A stretch of 51,298 nt of DNA. It comes from Enterorhabdus sp. P55. GTDB taxonomy: Bacteria > Actinomycetota > Coriobacteriia > Coriobacteriales > Eggerthellaceae. Positions 32,047 through 41,275 of this stretch are shown in pieces. The number at the start of each line of letters is the position of its first letter. Position 1 is the stretch's first letter. The translations under genes were made by a program, and so were the position numbers. Where the stretch lies: the NCBI RefSeq assembly GCF_009911695.1, contig NZ_QWKK01000009.1:1-51298 (forward strand), in the 5' to 3' direction. The notes beneath the pieces were generated by a model, which worked only from the letters and a program-made list of their open reading frames with translations, ran no database searches and had not been told where the DNA came from.

Positions 32047-34140
32047 ATGGCGAAAGTCTCAGACATCTACGGATCCATGGTGTTCAACGAGCACACGATG
32101 CAGGAGCGCCTGCCCAAGGCCACCTACAAGCAGCTCATGCGAACCATCAAGGAGGGCGTGCCGCTCGACATCGACGTGGCCAACGTGGTCGCCCATGCCA
32201 TGAAGGAGTGGGCCATCGAGAAGGGGGCCACTCACTACACCCATTGGTTCCAGCCCCTCACCGGCATCACCTCCGAGAAGCACGACGGCTTCATCGACCC
32301 CACCGACGACGGTCGCGCCATCATGACGTTCTCCGGCAAGGAGCTCATCCAGGGCGAGCCCGACGCGTCGAGCTTCCCCTCTGGCGGCCTGCGCGCCACC
32401 TTCGAGGCCCGCGGCTACACCGCGTGGGATCCCACCTCCTACGCCTTCATCAAGGACGAGGTGCTCTGCATCCCCACCGCCTTCTGCTCCTACACCGGCG
32501 AGGCCCTCGACAAGAAGACGCCGCTTCTGCGCTCGATGCGCGCCATCGAGGATCAGGCCCACCGCGTCCTCGAGCTGTTCGGCGATGATGCCGCCACCCG
32601 CGTGACCACCACCCTCGGCGCTGAGCAGGAGTACTTCCTCATCTCCGAGAAGGACTACGAGAACCGCCTCGACCTGGTGCTCACCGGGCGCACGCTGTTC
32701 GGCTACCCGCCGTGCAAGGGCCAGGAGCTCGAGGAGCACTACTTCGGTGCCATCCGTCCCACGGTCAATAACTTCATGAAGGAGCTCGACGACGAGCTGT
32801 GGAAGCTGGGCGTGTCGGCCAAGACCAAGCACAACGAGGTGGCCCCGGCCCAGCATGAGCTGGCGCCCATCTTCGCCGAGACCAACCGCGCCATCGACGA
32901 GAACCTGCTCACCATGGAGGAGATGAAGCTGCTTGCCAGCCACTACGGTTTGGTGTGCCTCCAGCATGAGAAGCCCTTCGAGTCCATCAACGGCTCGGGC
33001 AAGCACAACAACTGGTCCATCTCGGCCGGCGGCAAGAACCTGCTCGACCCCGGCGAGAACCCCATCGAGAACCTGCGCTTCCTCGTGTTCCTCACCGGCG
33101 TCATCCAGGCGGTCGACGAGTACCAGGAGCTGCTGCGCATGTCGGTCGCCAGCGCCGGCAACGACCATCGCCTGGGCGCCAACGAGGCGCCCCCGGCCAT
33201 CGTGTCCATCTTCCTGGGCGACGAGCTGGGCGCCGTGGTGGACGCGCTGGTGGACGACCATGACTACACCTCGGCCGAGCGCGTGGCCATGGACCTGGGC
33301 GTGGACGTGCTGCCCAACTTCCTCAAGGACAACACCGACCGCAACCGCACGAGCCCCTTCGCCTTCACGGGCAACAAGTTCGAGTTCCGCATGCCCGGCA
33401 GCGCGCAGAACCTGTCGGACAGCAACATGATCCTCAACACCGCCATGGCCAAGTCGCTCAAGGAGTTCGCCGACACCATGGAGGCCGTGCCGGCCGAGCA
33501 GTTCGAGGCCGCTGCCATCGACTACATCAAGCGCACGCTGACCGACCACCAGCGCATCATCTTCAACGGCGACGGCTACTCCGACGAATGGCCCCTGGAG
33601 GCCGCCCGTCGCGGGCTGGCCAACAACCGCACCACGGCTGACGCGCTGCCCTGCCTGGTGGCGCAGAAGTCCATCGATCTGTTCGAGGAGTTCGGCGTGC
33701 TCTCCGAGACCGAGGTGCGCAGCCGCTACGAGGTGAAGCTCGAGAAGTACAACAAGATCATGAACATCGAGATCCGCACCATGAAGCGCCTGGTGCGCCG
33801 CGACTACCTGCCGGCCATCAACAACTACGCGGCCGAGGTGGCGCGTAACATCTTCCAGGTGCGCGGGGTCATGGCCGATGCCGACCTGAGCCCGCAGGAG
33901 GCGCGCCTGCGCCAGCTGACCGAGGGCGCGGCTCGCGTCAACGTGCTGCTCGAGAAGCTGCACGAGCTGCACTACGCCTCGCTCGAAATCACCGACCAGC
34001 AGGAGCGCGCCAACATGAACGCGCACGAGATCATTCCCGTCATGGACGACCTGCGCGCGGCCGTCGACGCCATGGAGATCATCGTCGCCCACGAGCACTG
34101 GCCGGTGCCCACGTACAACGAGATCCTGTTCTACGCGTAG
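32047..34140 (+). CDS. glnN: Glutamine synthetase type III
   Basis: The 697-residue length and sequence identify the GSIII (GlnN) class, which makes glutamine from glutamate, ammonia and ATP as a dodecamer. Typical stretches are THYTHWFQPLTGITSEKHDGF, the N-terminal FSGKELIQGEPDASSFPSGG, LGAEQEYFLI, HNEVAPAQHELAPIF, FESINGSGKHNNWSIS and FAFTGNKFEFRMPGSAQN. GSIII is common in gut anaerobes. AGTGAGGAGCG precedes the ATG. It stands alone, followed by a strong terminator. Confidence 0.97.
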   Translation: MAKVSDIYGSMVFNEHTMQERLPKATYKQLMRTIKEGVPLDIDVANVVAHAMKEWAIEKGATHYTHWFQPLTGITSEKHDGFIDPTDDGRAIMTFSGKELIQGEPDASSFPSGGLRATFEARGYTAWDPTSYAFIKDEVLCIPTAFCSYTGEALDKKTPLLRSMRAIEDQAHRVLELFGDDAATRVTTTLGAEQEYFLISEKDYENRLDLVLTGRTLFGYPPCKGQELEEHYFGAIRPTVNNFMKELDDELWKLGVSAKTKHNEVAPAQHELAPIFAETNRAIDENLLTMEEMKLLASHYGLVCLQHEKPFESINGSGKHNNWSISAGGKNLLDPGENPIENLRFLVFLTGVIQAVDEYQELLRMSVASAGNDHRLGANEAPPAIVSIFLGDELGAVVDALVDDHDYTSAERVAMDLGVDVLPNFLKDNTDRNRTSPFAFTGNKFEFRMPGSAQNLSDSNMILNTAMAKSLKEFADTMEAVPAEQFEAAAIDYIKRTLTDHQRIIFNGDGYSDEWPLEAARRGLANNRTTADALPCLVAQKSIDLFEEFGVLSETEVRSRYEVKLEKYNKIMNIEIRTMKRLVRRDYLPAINNYAAEVARNIFQVRGVMADADLSPQEARLRQLTEGAARVNVLLEKLHELHYASLEITDQQERANMNAHEIIPVMDDLRAAVDAMEIIVAHEHWPVPTYNEILFYA

Positions 34141-34153
34141 GAACGCGCGGAAC

Positions 34154-34191
34154 AGAGGGGCCCCGGCGCCAAGCGGCGCCGGGGCCCCTCT
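34154..34191. terminator. Bidirectional terminator after glnN
   Basis: Perfect 17-bp stem AGAGGGGCCCCGGCGCC / complement with an AAGC loop, between convergent glnN and the NrfD-like gene. Confidence 0.9.
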
Positions 34192-34318
34192 TGCGTGAAG
34201 GCGTGAGTGGGGCACGCGCGAGGAAGCGGCGCCCCACTCACGTTCGACCAGGCCGCCCGACCAGGCCCCGCTGCGGGCGCCCGTGGGCTCACCGAGCGGC
34301 GCCCGCCCCCCCCGTTGC

Positions 34319-35563
34319 CTACAAGTCGCAGTTGGCGTGCGCCCCGGGGCAGGCGGCGCGGCGCACCATCCAGGTGAGCACGGCGGCTGCCAGCAGGGCG
34401 ACACCCACGGGCAGCAGCGTGGCCAGCAGCTCGGCTGGCGCGGGGACGTAGGCCGTGGCCAGCCCGAAGGTGGCGTCCCAGTCGAGGTAGCGGCCGGTCG
34501 AGATGGGGTAGGGCCCGGTGGTGTAGGGCGTCCCCGACAGCTGGAGGTACAGCGACGGCGCGTTGTACGCCGGGTACAGCAGCATCATCCGGTGGGCGAG
34601 GATGCCCGCCATGGTGAGCACGGCCGCCGTCGCGCACCACGGCCGGCTGCCCTTGCGGCCCACGGAGAACAGGATGGCCATGGCTATGGCGGGAAGCACC
34701 AGCTCGCTCGCGTACAGCGGCGCGTAGGCGCCCAGCACATCCAGCACGCCGCCGGCTTGCGGCGTACCTTCGGCGACCACCAGGGCCAGGTCGGCCAGGG
34801 CGAGCACCAGGTGCGCCGCGATGGCCCAGGCGCAGAAGCGCGCCAGCCACGAGACGGCCCCCGCGGCCCCGGCGCCCTCCTCGGCGGGGGCGGCATGGTC
34901 GGCCCTGGGGGCCTCGGCCGCGCCCTCATTCCGCAGCCGGCCGCTCACGCAGGCGATGAGCAGCATGAGCGCCGAGCCGCTCACGAAGGCCACGGCCAGG
35001 AAGTCCACCGGCATGATGGGCGTGGCCCACCAGCTATGCGCGCTCTGCGTGGAGAACAGCAGCCCCTCCACCACCTGGAGCGCCACTGCGGCCACGCCGG
35101 CCAGCACCGCCCACAGCTGGGTGCGCGGGGACTGCCGGGCCATGGCCACCAGCTCGATGACGGCCAGCACGATGAACGCCGTCATGGCGATCATGTCCCA
35201 GGCCAGGGGCGAGCGCAGGTTCAGGCCCACGATCATGGCCAGGATGTTGCGCAGGGCGCCCAGGTCGGCCAGGATGGCCACGCCGGCGCCGGCCACGCAG
35301 GCGAGCCCCCACGTGGCGGCGGTGCGCGCCAGCGGCCGCAGATCCTCGCGGCCGGTCAGCCAGATGGCGCTGGCCACCAGCTGCGAGCCGGCGCCGAAGC
35401 CTACCAGGAAGGCGAACATGGCTATCATGACGCCCCACAGGAAGATGTTGGTCATGCCCGAGTGGGCGAGCAGGCCCCCCGAGAGCTGGATTCCCCAGCC
35501 GACGGCGCCGGCGACCAGCAGCACGGCGCCGACGATGCCCACGATGCGCGTTGACTTCTCCAT
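34319..35563 (-). CDS. NrfD/PsrC-type membrane subunit
   Basis: A 414-residue integral membrane protein with about nine or ten helices. It anchors the molybdoenzyme complex and exchanges electrons with the quinone pool. The first helix (TRIVGIVGAVLLVAGAVGWG), LSGGLLAHSGMTNIFLWGVMIAMFAFLVGFGAG and the LAWDMIAMTAFIVLAVIELVAM segment match the NrfD/PsrC pattern. I start at the ATG at 35563, 4 nt after the ferredoxin subunit stop. A loop of about 30 residues near 225-255 is Ala/Glu-rich. Confidence 0.88.
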   Translation of the reverse strand: MEKSTRIVGIVGAVLLVAGAVGWGIQLSGGLLAHSGMTNIFLWGVMIAMFAFLVGFGAGSQLVASAIWLTGREDLRPLARTAATWGLACVAGAGVAILADLGALRNILAMIVGLNLRSPLAWDMIAMTAFIVLAVIELVAMARQSPRTQLWAVLAGVAAVALQVVEGLLFSTQSAHSWWATPIMPVDFLAVAFVSGSALMLLIACVSGRLRNEGAAEAPRADHAAPAEEGAGAAGAVSWLARFCAWAIAAHLVLALADLALVVAEGTPQAGGVLDVLGAYAPLYASELVLPAIAMAILFSVGRKGSRPWCATAAVLTMAGILAHRMMLLYPAYNAPSLYLQLSGTPYTTGPYPISTGRYLDWDATFGLATAYVPAPAELLATLLPVGVALLAAAVLTWMVRRAACPGAHANCDL

Positions 35564-35567
35564 GACC

Positions 35568-36293
35568 TTACGCCCCCTTCTCGTCAGCCGCGTCTTCCAG
35601 CGGGTTTTCCTGCGACACCTCATGGGATGCCAGGTAGAAGACGTTGGGCTCGGTGTGGTACTCGTCGCCCAAGGTGAACGGCTCGCGGTCGGTGCCGTCC
35701 AGGTACGTCCGGATGGCCGAGCTCGCGTCGTCTAGGTCGCCGAAGATGCGCGCGTTGCCCGGGCACGCGGTGCAGCAGGCCGGATCCTCGCCCTGGGAGG
35801 TGAGCTGCGCGCAGAAGGTGCACTTCTCCATGACGCCCTCGGGGCGCTCGGGCGCGTACACCAGGTGGCCGTCGTCGCGGTAGTCGCGCGGGTAGCCGTA
35901 CTCGTAGACGGTGTCGCCCAGGCCCACCATCTTGGCGGGCTTCCCCCAGTTGTACTGGCGCACGCCGTAGGGGCAGGCGCTCGCGCACATGCGGCACCCG
36001 ATGCAGCGCTCGTAGTCGATGAGCACCGTGCCCGTGTCCGCGTCAACGTAGGACGCCTGCGTGGGGCAGGCGGTGACGCAGGGGGCGTCGGTGCAGTGCT
36101 GGCAGCTGATGGGGACGAACTCCATCCGCAGCTGCCCGTCCACCTTCACGGCCACGTCGTATTCCGGGGTGCCGCTGGTGAACACGCGGTTCCACCAGAT
36201 GCCCTGGGGCTGGGCGTTGAAGTTCTTGCAGACCACCGCGCAGGTCCGGCACCCGATGCAGCGGTCGAGGTCGATTGCCATGGCGTATCGCAT
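35568..36293 (-). CDS. Ferredoxin-type electron transfer subunit (DmsB/NrfC-like)
   Basis: A 241-residue protein with 16 cysteines in the standard four-cluster pattern: CIGCRTCAVVC, CQHCTDAPCVTACPT, CIGCRMCASACPYGV and CTFCAQ with CCTACPGNA. It relays electrons between the catalytic subunit and the membrane subunit. It starts 3 nt after the catalytic gene. It lacks its own signal and is probably exported with the Tat-bearing partner. Confidence 0.95.
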   Translation of the reverse strand: MRYAMAIDLDRCIGCRTCAVVCKNFNAQPQGIWWNRVFTSGTPEYDVAVKVDGQLRMEFVPISCQHCTDAPCVTACPTQASYVDADTGTVLIDYERCIGCRMCASACPYGVRQYNWGKPAKMVGLGDTVYEYGYPRDYRDDGHLVYAPERPEGVMEKCTFCAQLTSQGEDPACCTACPGNARIFGDLDDASSAIRTYLDGTDREPFTLGDEYHTEPNVFYLASHEVSQENPLEDAADEKGA

Positions 36294-36296
36294 GAT

Positions 36297-38945
36297 CTAC
36301 GCCTCCTTCCCGTACTCGACGGGCGAGGCCGCCCCCGCGCCGCCCTGGAGGACGCTCTTGCCGGTGTCGGTGACCACCTGAGGCCGGCCTCCCTCGTACA
36401 GGCGCACGTTGCAGGCGGTCTCGTTCCAGGCCATGTTGGGCGACCAGACGCTCACCAGGTAGTACGCCTCGTTAGTGGGATTGATCCACGGCCAGATGAG
36501 CGAGTTGTAGCTGGTGCCGTTGTCGTAGTGCGACCACCAGCCCTGATCGAAGATGCACTGCGTGGGGTAGACGCCGGGATCCTCCACGAGCTGGCCCTGC
36601 ACGGCGCCGCGGTCGTTGTAGACCTCTACCCAGTCGCCGTTCTTGAGGCCGCGCTCGGCGGCGGTGGCGGGGTTGAGCCACACCTTGGGCGTGTTGTCCT
36701 GCATCTCCAGCATGAACGGGCTGTTCACGTAGGTGGCGTGGACGCGGAAGGCGCTGTTGCGTGTGGTGTAGCCCAGCGGGTAGAGCTCGCGCGCGTCGGG
36801 GTTGGCGGCGTATTCCGTGTCTTCGAAGGGTGGCTTGTAGCAGGGAAGCTGCTCGCCCAGGTCGAGGAAGATGTCCTCGTCGCGGTAGAACTCGATGCGC
36901 CCGGAGCGCACGAACTTGGAGGTGACGTCGAGGGGGTTCGGGCGCGAGACGGTGGGGAAGGGGATGCGCTCGTTGACCTGCTCCCAGAAGGGTATGCGCT
37001 TCTCGCCGGGGTTGCTGTGGGCCAGCTTGCCCGGGCCCTCGCGCAGCAGCTCAGGCGTGAGGTGGTTAATGGTGGGGCCGCCCTCGCGCAGCAGCAGCGC
37101 CAGCACCTCGTCAGCGCGCTTCTCCGAGTCCTCCGGGGCGAAGCGCGGCCACGCCTCGGCCTTCGACGGGTCGATGCGGTTGGCCAGCTCGGTGAGCACC
37201 CAGATCTCCTCCTGGGCCTGGCCCGGCGGGTCGACGATGCGCTGCTGGAGCTGCACGTAGGGGTGCAGCGGGGTGGTGGTGAGCTCGGTCTTCTCGTACC
37301 AGCTGGCGCAGGGGAAGGCGACGGTGGACTCGGCCACGGTGAGGGTGCGCTGGAAGTCCAGGCTCACCAGGCACTCGATCTGGCCCGAGGCCAGCGCGCC
37401 GCGCAGCCAGTCGGCCACGTTGTGCTGCTCGAGCGGGTTGCCCCAGCCCACCACGAGGGCCTTGAAGCCGTCCTTGGGGTAGGTGGCCTTCATGAGCGGC
37501 GTGGGGCCGTTCACCGCGTAGTGGAACGGGCAGGACGCCTTGACGGCGTCGGGCGGCACCATCCAGCTGGCGGTGTTGAAGCGCGTCTTGTATTGGCCGA
37601 CATAGGTGGAGATGCCGCCGCCCAGCTGGCCGATGTTGCCCGTCAGGCACGCCACGAGCGCGCAGGCGCGGCCCTTCAGGTCGCCGTGGTACCACTGCTG
37701 GGTGCCGCCGCCGAAGATGATGTGCATCGGCTTCACCGTGGCGGCCTCGCGGGCGATGCGCGTGATGACGTCGGGGTCGATGCCGCAGATGACGGAGGCG
37801 TCCTCGGGCGTATACGCTTCCAGCTGCTCGGTCAGCAGCTGGAAGCCCGTCTTGGCCTGGACGGTGCTGCCGTCCTTGAGGGGCACGTCGAAGGAGCCGG
37901 TCAGCGCGTAGGCGTTGTCAGGCAGCTCAAGCGGCGTCACCGCGGCCAGCGCGCCGCTCGCCTGGTCGAAGGCCACGAAGCTCGACCGATAGTCGGGAAC
38001 GTCGGGCACGGCGGCGAGCCCCGCCACGTCGTCGGCCAGGATGCGCTTGCCGGTGGCCAAGTTGATGAGCAGGGGCGCGTCGGTGTAGGTGGCCATGAAG
38101 TGGGCGTCGTAGAGCCCCTCGTCGATGATGACCTTGGCCATGGCCAGCGCGAAGGCGCCGTCGGAGTCGGGCGCGATGCGCACCCACTCGTCGGCCTTCT
38201 CCGCCGAGGCGGAGTAGTTGGGATCGAAGTAGATGACCTTGCCGCCCGCCTCCTGGGAATAGGTGAGGAAGTGCGCGTCGGGCATGCGCGTGACCATGAT
38301 GTTGGAGCCGAAGATGAGCGTGAGCCGCGAGTCCTCCCAGCAGTAGGACTCCAGCTCCTCGCTCTGGCAGCCGAAGGTCTCGGGCCAGAACATCGGCAGG
38401 TCGCCGTTGAGCTCATAGCCGCCGATGACCGACCAGCCGAAGGTGTTGGCAATGCGCACGAGCGCGCCCTTCTGGATGTGGCCGGTGCCCTGCACCTGGT
38501 AGATGACGCCCACGGAGTTGGGGCCGTACTCGTCCATGATGGCGCGCAGCCGGCCGGCGGCGTCGTCGAGCGCGGTGTCCCAGTCCGCTTCCACCTGCTC
38601 GCCGGCCTCGTTGCGCACGAGGGGCATGGTCAGGCGGTCGGGCCCGTGGAGGATGGTGTTGACGGAGAGTCCCTTGAGGCACCCGCGCGGGTTGTAGTGC
38701 TCGTAGGGGTAGTCGGCGGCTTGGCGCACCATGCGCACCTGGCCGTCCTCCACCCACGCCTCGACACCGCAGGCACCGGTGCAGTTGGGCGAGCAGGTGG
38801 TGCGCACCCAGCTGCCCCCGAGGGGCTCGGCTGGGGTGAGCGCGTCAGCGGGATCGGCGCCCCCGACGGCGCCCAGTCCCACGGCCGCCCCGCCCGCCGC
38901 GGCGGTGGCGACGAAGGTGCGCCGGCTGATGTCAGGAAGTTTCAT
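36297..38945 (-). CDS. Tat-exported molybdopterin oxidoreductase, catalytic subunit
   Basis: An 882-residue DMSO-reductase-superfamily enzyme. Its Tat signal is ISRRTFVATAAAGGAAVGLG, and the start at 38945 follows GCGAGGG. The N-terminal [4Fe-4S] ligands are in CSPNCTGACGVEAW and PRGCLKG. FGSNIMVTRMPDAHF, FGGGTQQWYHGD and the C-terminal dinucleotide-binding domain (GLKNGDWVEVYNDRGAVQGQ) follow. With the ferredoxin and NrfD-like subunits it forms a periplasm-facing three-subunit quinone-linked reductase (or dehydrogenase). The substrate cannot be read from sequence; DMSO, TMAO, S-oxides or host metabolites are all possible. The TorD-like chaperone at 30491 may mature it. Confidence 0.93.
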   Translation of the reverse strand: MKLPDISRRTFVATAAAGGAAVGLGAVGGADPADALTPAEPLGGSWVRTTCSPNCTGACGVEAWVEDGQVRMVRQAADYPYEHYNPRGCLKGLSVNTILHGPDRLTMPLVRNEAGEQVEADWDTALDDAAGRLRAIMDEYGPNSVGVIYQVQGTGHIQKGALVRIANTFGWSVIGGYELNGDLPMFWPETFGCQSEELESYCWEDSRLTLIFGSNIMVTRMPDAHFLTYSQEAGGKVIYFDPNYSASAEKADEWVRIAPDSDGAFALAMAKVIIDEGLYDAHFMATYTDAPLLINLATGKRILADDVAGLAAVPDVPDYRSSFVAFDQASGALAAVTPLELPDNAYALTGSFDVPLKDGSTVQAKTGFQLLTEQLEAYTPEDASVICGIDPDVITRIAREAATVKPMHIIFGGGTQQWYHGDLKGRACALVACLTGNIGQLGGGISTYVGQYKTRFNTASWMVPPDAVKASCPFHYAVNGPTPLMKATYPKDGFKALVVGWGNPLEQHNVADWLRGALASGQIECLVSLDFQRTLTVAESTVAFPCASWYEKTELTTTPLHPYVQLQQRIVDPPGQAQEEIWVLTELANRIDPSKAEAWPRFAPEDSEKRADEVLALLLREGGPTINHLTPELLREGPGKLAHSNPGEKRIPFWEQVNERIPFPTVSRPNPLDVTSKFVRSGRIEFYRDEDIFLDLGEQLPCYKPPFEDTEYAANPDARELYPLGYTTRNSAFRVHATYVNSPFMLEMQDNTPKVWLNPATAAERGLKNGDWVEVYNDRGAVQGQLVEDPGVYPTQCIFDQGWWSHYDNGTSYNSLIWPWINPTNEAYYLVSVWSPNMAWNETACNVRLYEGGRPQVVTDTGKSVLQGGAGAASPVEYGKEA

Positions 38946-39105
38946 AGGCCCTCGCCTTCTCATGTCGATGCCAGTGATTCCCCCATTGTGGAGGTGGCAT
39001 GGACGAAGGGCCTCTTGGCAGCCTCATCCGTAACAGCCTCAGAGGCCATCTGAAACCAAAAGGTTGAGCGCCGCGAGGGGGGGCGCGGAATCCTCCGGAG
39101 CGCGT

Positions 39106-39729
39106 CTAGCCCCGCGCCTCGGCTATCTCCCCGGCGAGGGGCGCTGAGACAGGGTGCTCAAGGGCCTGGTAGAGGGCGCGCGGCGTCATGTCCACCAGGT
39201 GCTCGCAGAACTGCTTGAGCGTATAGGGAAGCTCGTTGTTGCGGAATCGCGACGCCATGACCACCTCGCAGGTCGGAAAGGCGAGTATCTCGAACTCCAG
39301 CTGGTCGGTGAGGGGCTTGCGCTGGAACTCGAGGATGGTCTCGCGCAGGTTCTGCTGGCGTCCGCGTACGAAGGACGGCACGGCAGCGTCGTAGTCATCG
39401 CAGTTGGACGCCTCGCGGAAGAGGCAGGTGAACCGCGCCATGTCGCGGGTGGTGATCAGGTGCCCCTCGAACCACGTGAGGTCGCGGCCGATGCGGAAGA
39501 TCCCATTGGTGTGGCATTGCCGACTCAGCCAGTTGACCACAGCGTTCTTGTCCTCGAAGTTGTGGTAGAAGTTCGAGCGGCTCACGCCTGACTCGCGCAC
39601 GATGTCCTCGATACGGATCTTGCTGAAGGGCTTCTGGTGACAGAGCCTGTCCATGGCCTCGGCTACCTTCATCTTCGTGAGGTATGAGCGCGAGTAGACT
39701 CGGTTGTGCGAGGTTGCCTGATTTGCCAT
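39106..39729 (-). CDS. TetR-family transcriptional regulator
   Basis: A 207-residue TetR-type protein. The N-terminal helix-turn-helix is clear: KPFSKIRIEDIVRESGVSRSNFYHNFEDKNAVV (about residues 34-66, shown in pieces IEDIVRESGVSRSNFY and NFEDKNAV). The C-terminal ligand domain is not assignable. It is divergent from the MFS-molybdoenzyme cluster, so it probably senses the cluster's substrate. Confidence 0.88.
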   Translation of the reverse strand: MANQATSHNRVYSRSYLTKMKVAEAMDRLCHQKPFSKIRIEDIVRESGVSRSNFYHNFEDKNAVVNWLSRQCHTNGIFRIGRDLTWFEGHLITTRDMARFTCLFREASNCDDYDAAVPSFVRGRQQNLRETILEFQRKPLTDQLEFEILAFPTCEVVMASRFRNNELPYTLKQFCEHLVDMTPRALYQALEHPVSAPLAGEIAEARG

Positions 39730-39748
39730 GGCGTCTCCTGTCTGCTAA

Positions 39749-39790
39749 GGACGGAAGTCCGGAATGCAAAGTCGATCATAGTGCGATCGA
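39749..39790. promoter_or_regulatory. Candidate TetR operators
   Basis: GGAC-GGAA-GTCC (39749-39760) and TCGATC-N7-GATCGA (39772-39790) are inverted repeats just upstream of the regulator gene, in the divergent promoter region shared with the MFS gene. Confidence 0.35.
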
Positions 39791-39957
39791 GGATGAAAAT
39801 CTAACCTAAAAGGACGTTTTGCCAGATTTGTCCCATCACTCGGAACGCTCCAAGGCCATCGCTCCTTGAGTTAGCCTCCGTTCGCCGCCTACCTTCTTCC
39901 TGTCGTCGAATGAGACGAAAGGCCATCGATCACATGGAAGGGGAGAAGGGGTCGCCT

Positions 39958-41202
39958 ATGACGAAGGAAGAGAAGAGAGCTGAGGTATTCCAGTCTGGCA
40001 GGGCGTGGATCGTGGCGTGCATTGCCATCATCGCCTCCATTCTGATCTCGGTCAACAGCAACAAGCTGCCGGCCACCGCGTCGCTGGTCATTCCGGCGCT
40101 CAGCATGGATGAGGGCATGTTCGCCAACATCATGTCGCTCAACGGCTACGTCGGCCTGATCATGACGTTCGTCGTGGCCGCCGTCATCATGCGATTCGGG
40201 GCGCGCAAGGCCACCACGCTCGTGCTGGTCTGCGCCGTGGCGGGCGCCATCATCAGCGCCGCGGCCACGGACGTGGCGGTGCTCATGGTCGGCCGCCTCA
40301 TCGAGGGCGTCGGCTACGCCTGCATCGGCTCCACGGTGCCGGTCATCATCTCCGAGTGGTTCCCGCCGTCCAAGCGCGGCGTGCCCATGGGCCTGTTCTC
40401 CGTGTGGGTGCCGCTCGGCTCCATGTTCATCATGGCTAGCTCCGGCTTCTTCTTCACCGTTGGCGACCCGCAGACCTACCACAACGTGTTCTGGTTCGTG
40501 GTGGCGCTCCTGGTCATCGTCACGGTGCTGTGGGTGGCCGCCATCCGTGACCCGCAGGTGTCCTACCTCGAGGAGCGGGATCCCGCGGCGCCCAAGCCCA
40601 AGATGTCCGAGGGCTTCAAGAGCCTGTCCTGCTGGATCTCCATGATCGCCTTCGCGGCGTTCTCGCTGGGCACCGCCTGCGTCATGAACTTCGAGACGCT
40701 TTACCTGGTTCAGACCATGGGCATGGACCAGCTGGCCGCCAACGGCATGATGAACATCGCGAACATCGCCGTGGTGGTCGGCGGCATCGCCATCGGCGTC
40801 GTCATGAACTTCGTCACGGGCAACGGCCAGCGCCTGGTCATCCTGGTAGCGGCCTCTGTTGTGCTCGGCGCGTCGTTCTCCCTGGCGTACTCCATCAGCG
40901 AGGAGCTGCTCGTTCCCTGGTTGATCGTGTTCGGCCTGTCCAACGGCGTGGTGCCGGCCATCTTCTTCACCATGGTGGCCGAGATAGCCCCGCGGCCCGA
41001 CCTGGCGGGCATCTCCTCCTCGCTCATGAGCTGCGGCCAGTGCGTCGGCGGCATCCTGTTCGGCCTCGTGGGCGTGGTGGTGTCGAGTGCCGGCTGGGGT
41101 GCCTGCACCGGCCTGCTCGTGGGCGTGGGCGCGGTGCTCATCATCGGCTCCGTCGCCCTGTTCGCGGTCATCCGCGCCCGTGACGCCAAGCGCGCCGCCT
41201 AG
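39958..41202 (+). CDS. MFS transporter (first of the cluster)
   Basis: A 414-residue major facilitator with about twelve helices. The first begins AWIVACIAIIASILISV. IIMRFGARKATTLVLV carries a motif-A-like loop, and GRLIEGVGYACIGSTVPVIISEWFPPSKRGVPMG resembles the organic anion and aromatic-acid families. I start at the ATG at 39958, after GGGGAGAAGGGG; earlier ATGs lack a site. It precedes the molybdoenzyme gene by 73 nt and probably imports its substrate or exports the product. Confidence 0.92.
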   Translation: MTKEEKRAEVFQSGRAWIVACIAIIASILISVNSNKLPATASLVIPALSMDEGMFANIMSLNGYVGLIMTFVVAAVIMRFGARKATTLVLVCAVAGAIISAAATDVAVLMVGRLIEGVGYACIGSTVPVIISEWFPPSKRGVPMGLFSVWVPLGSMFIMASSGFFFTVGDPQTYHNVFWFVVALLVIVTVLWVAAIRDPQVSYLEERDPAAPKPKMSEGFKSLSCWISMIAFAAFSLGTACVMNFETLYLVQTMGMDQLAANGMMNIANIAVVVGGIAIGVVMNFVTGNGQRLVILVAASVVLGASFSLAYSISEELLVPWLIVFGLSNGVVPAIFFTMVAEIAPRPDLAGISSSLMSCGQCVGGILFGLVGVVVSSAGWGACTGLLVGVGAVLIIGSVALFAVIRARDAKRAA

Positions 41203-41275
41203 CCGCCCCGCGCCATCCAACTGCCTATCCGTCATCTGAGAAGAGAAACAAGAGAGTAGAGAGGAACGAGGAAGC

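Noticed and set aside
36297-38945. Naming the exported molybdoenzyme as DMSO or TMAO reductase
   Set aside because: The superfamily is clear but the substrate cannot be told from motifs.
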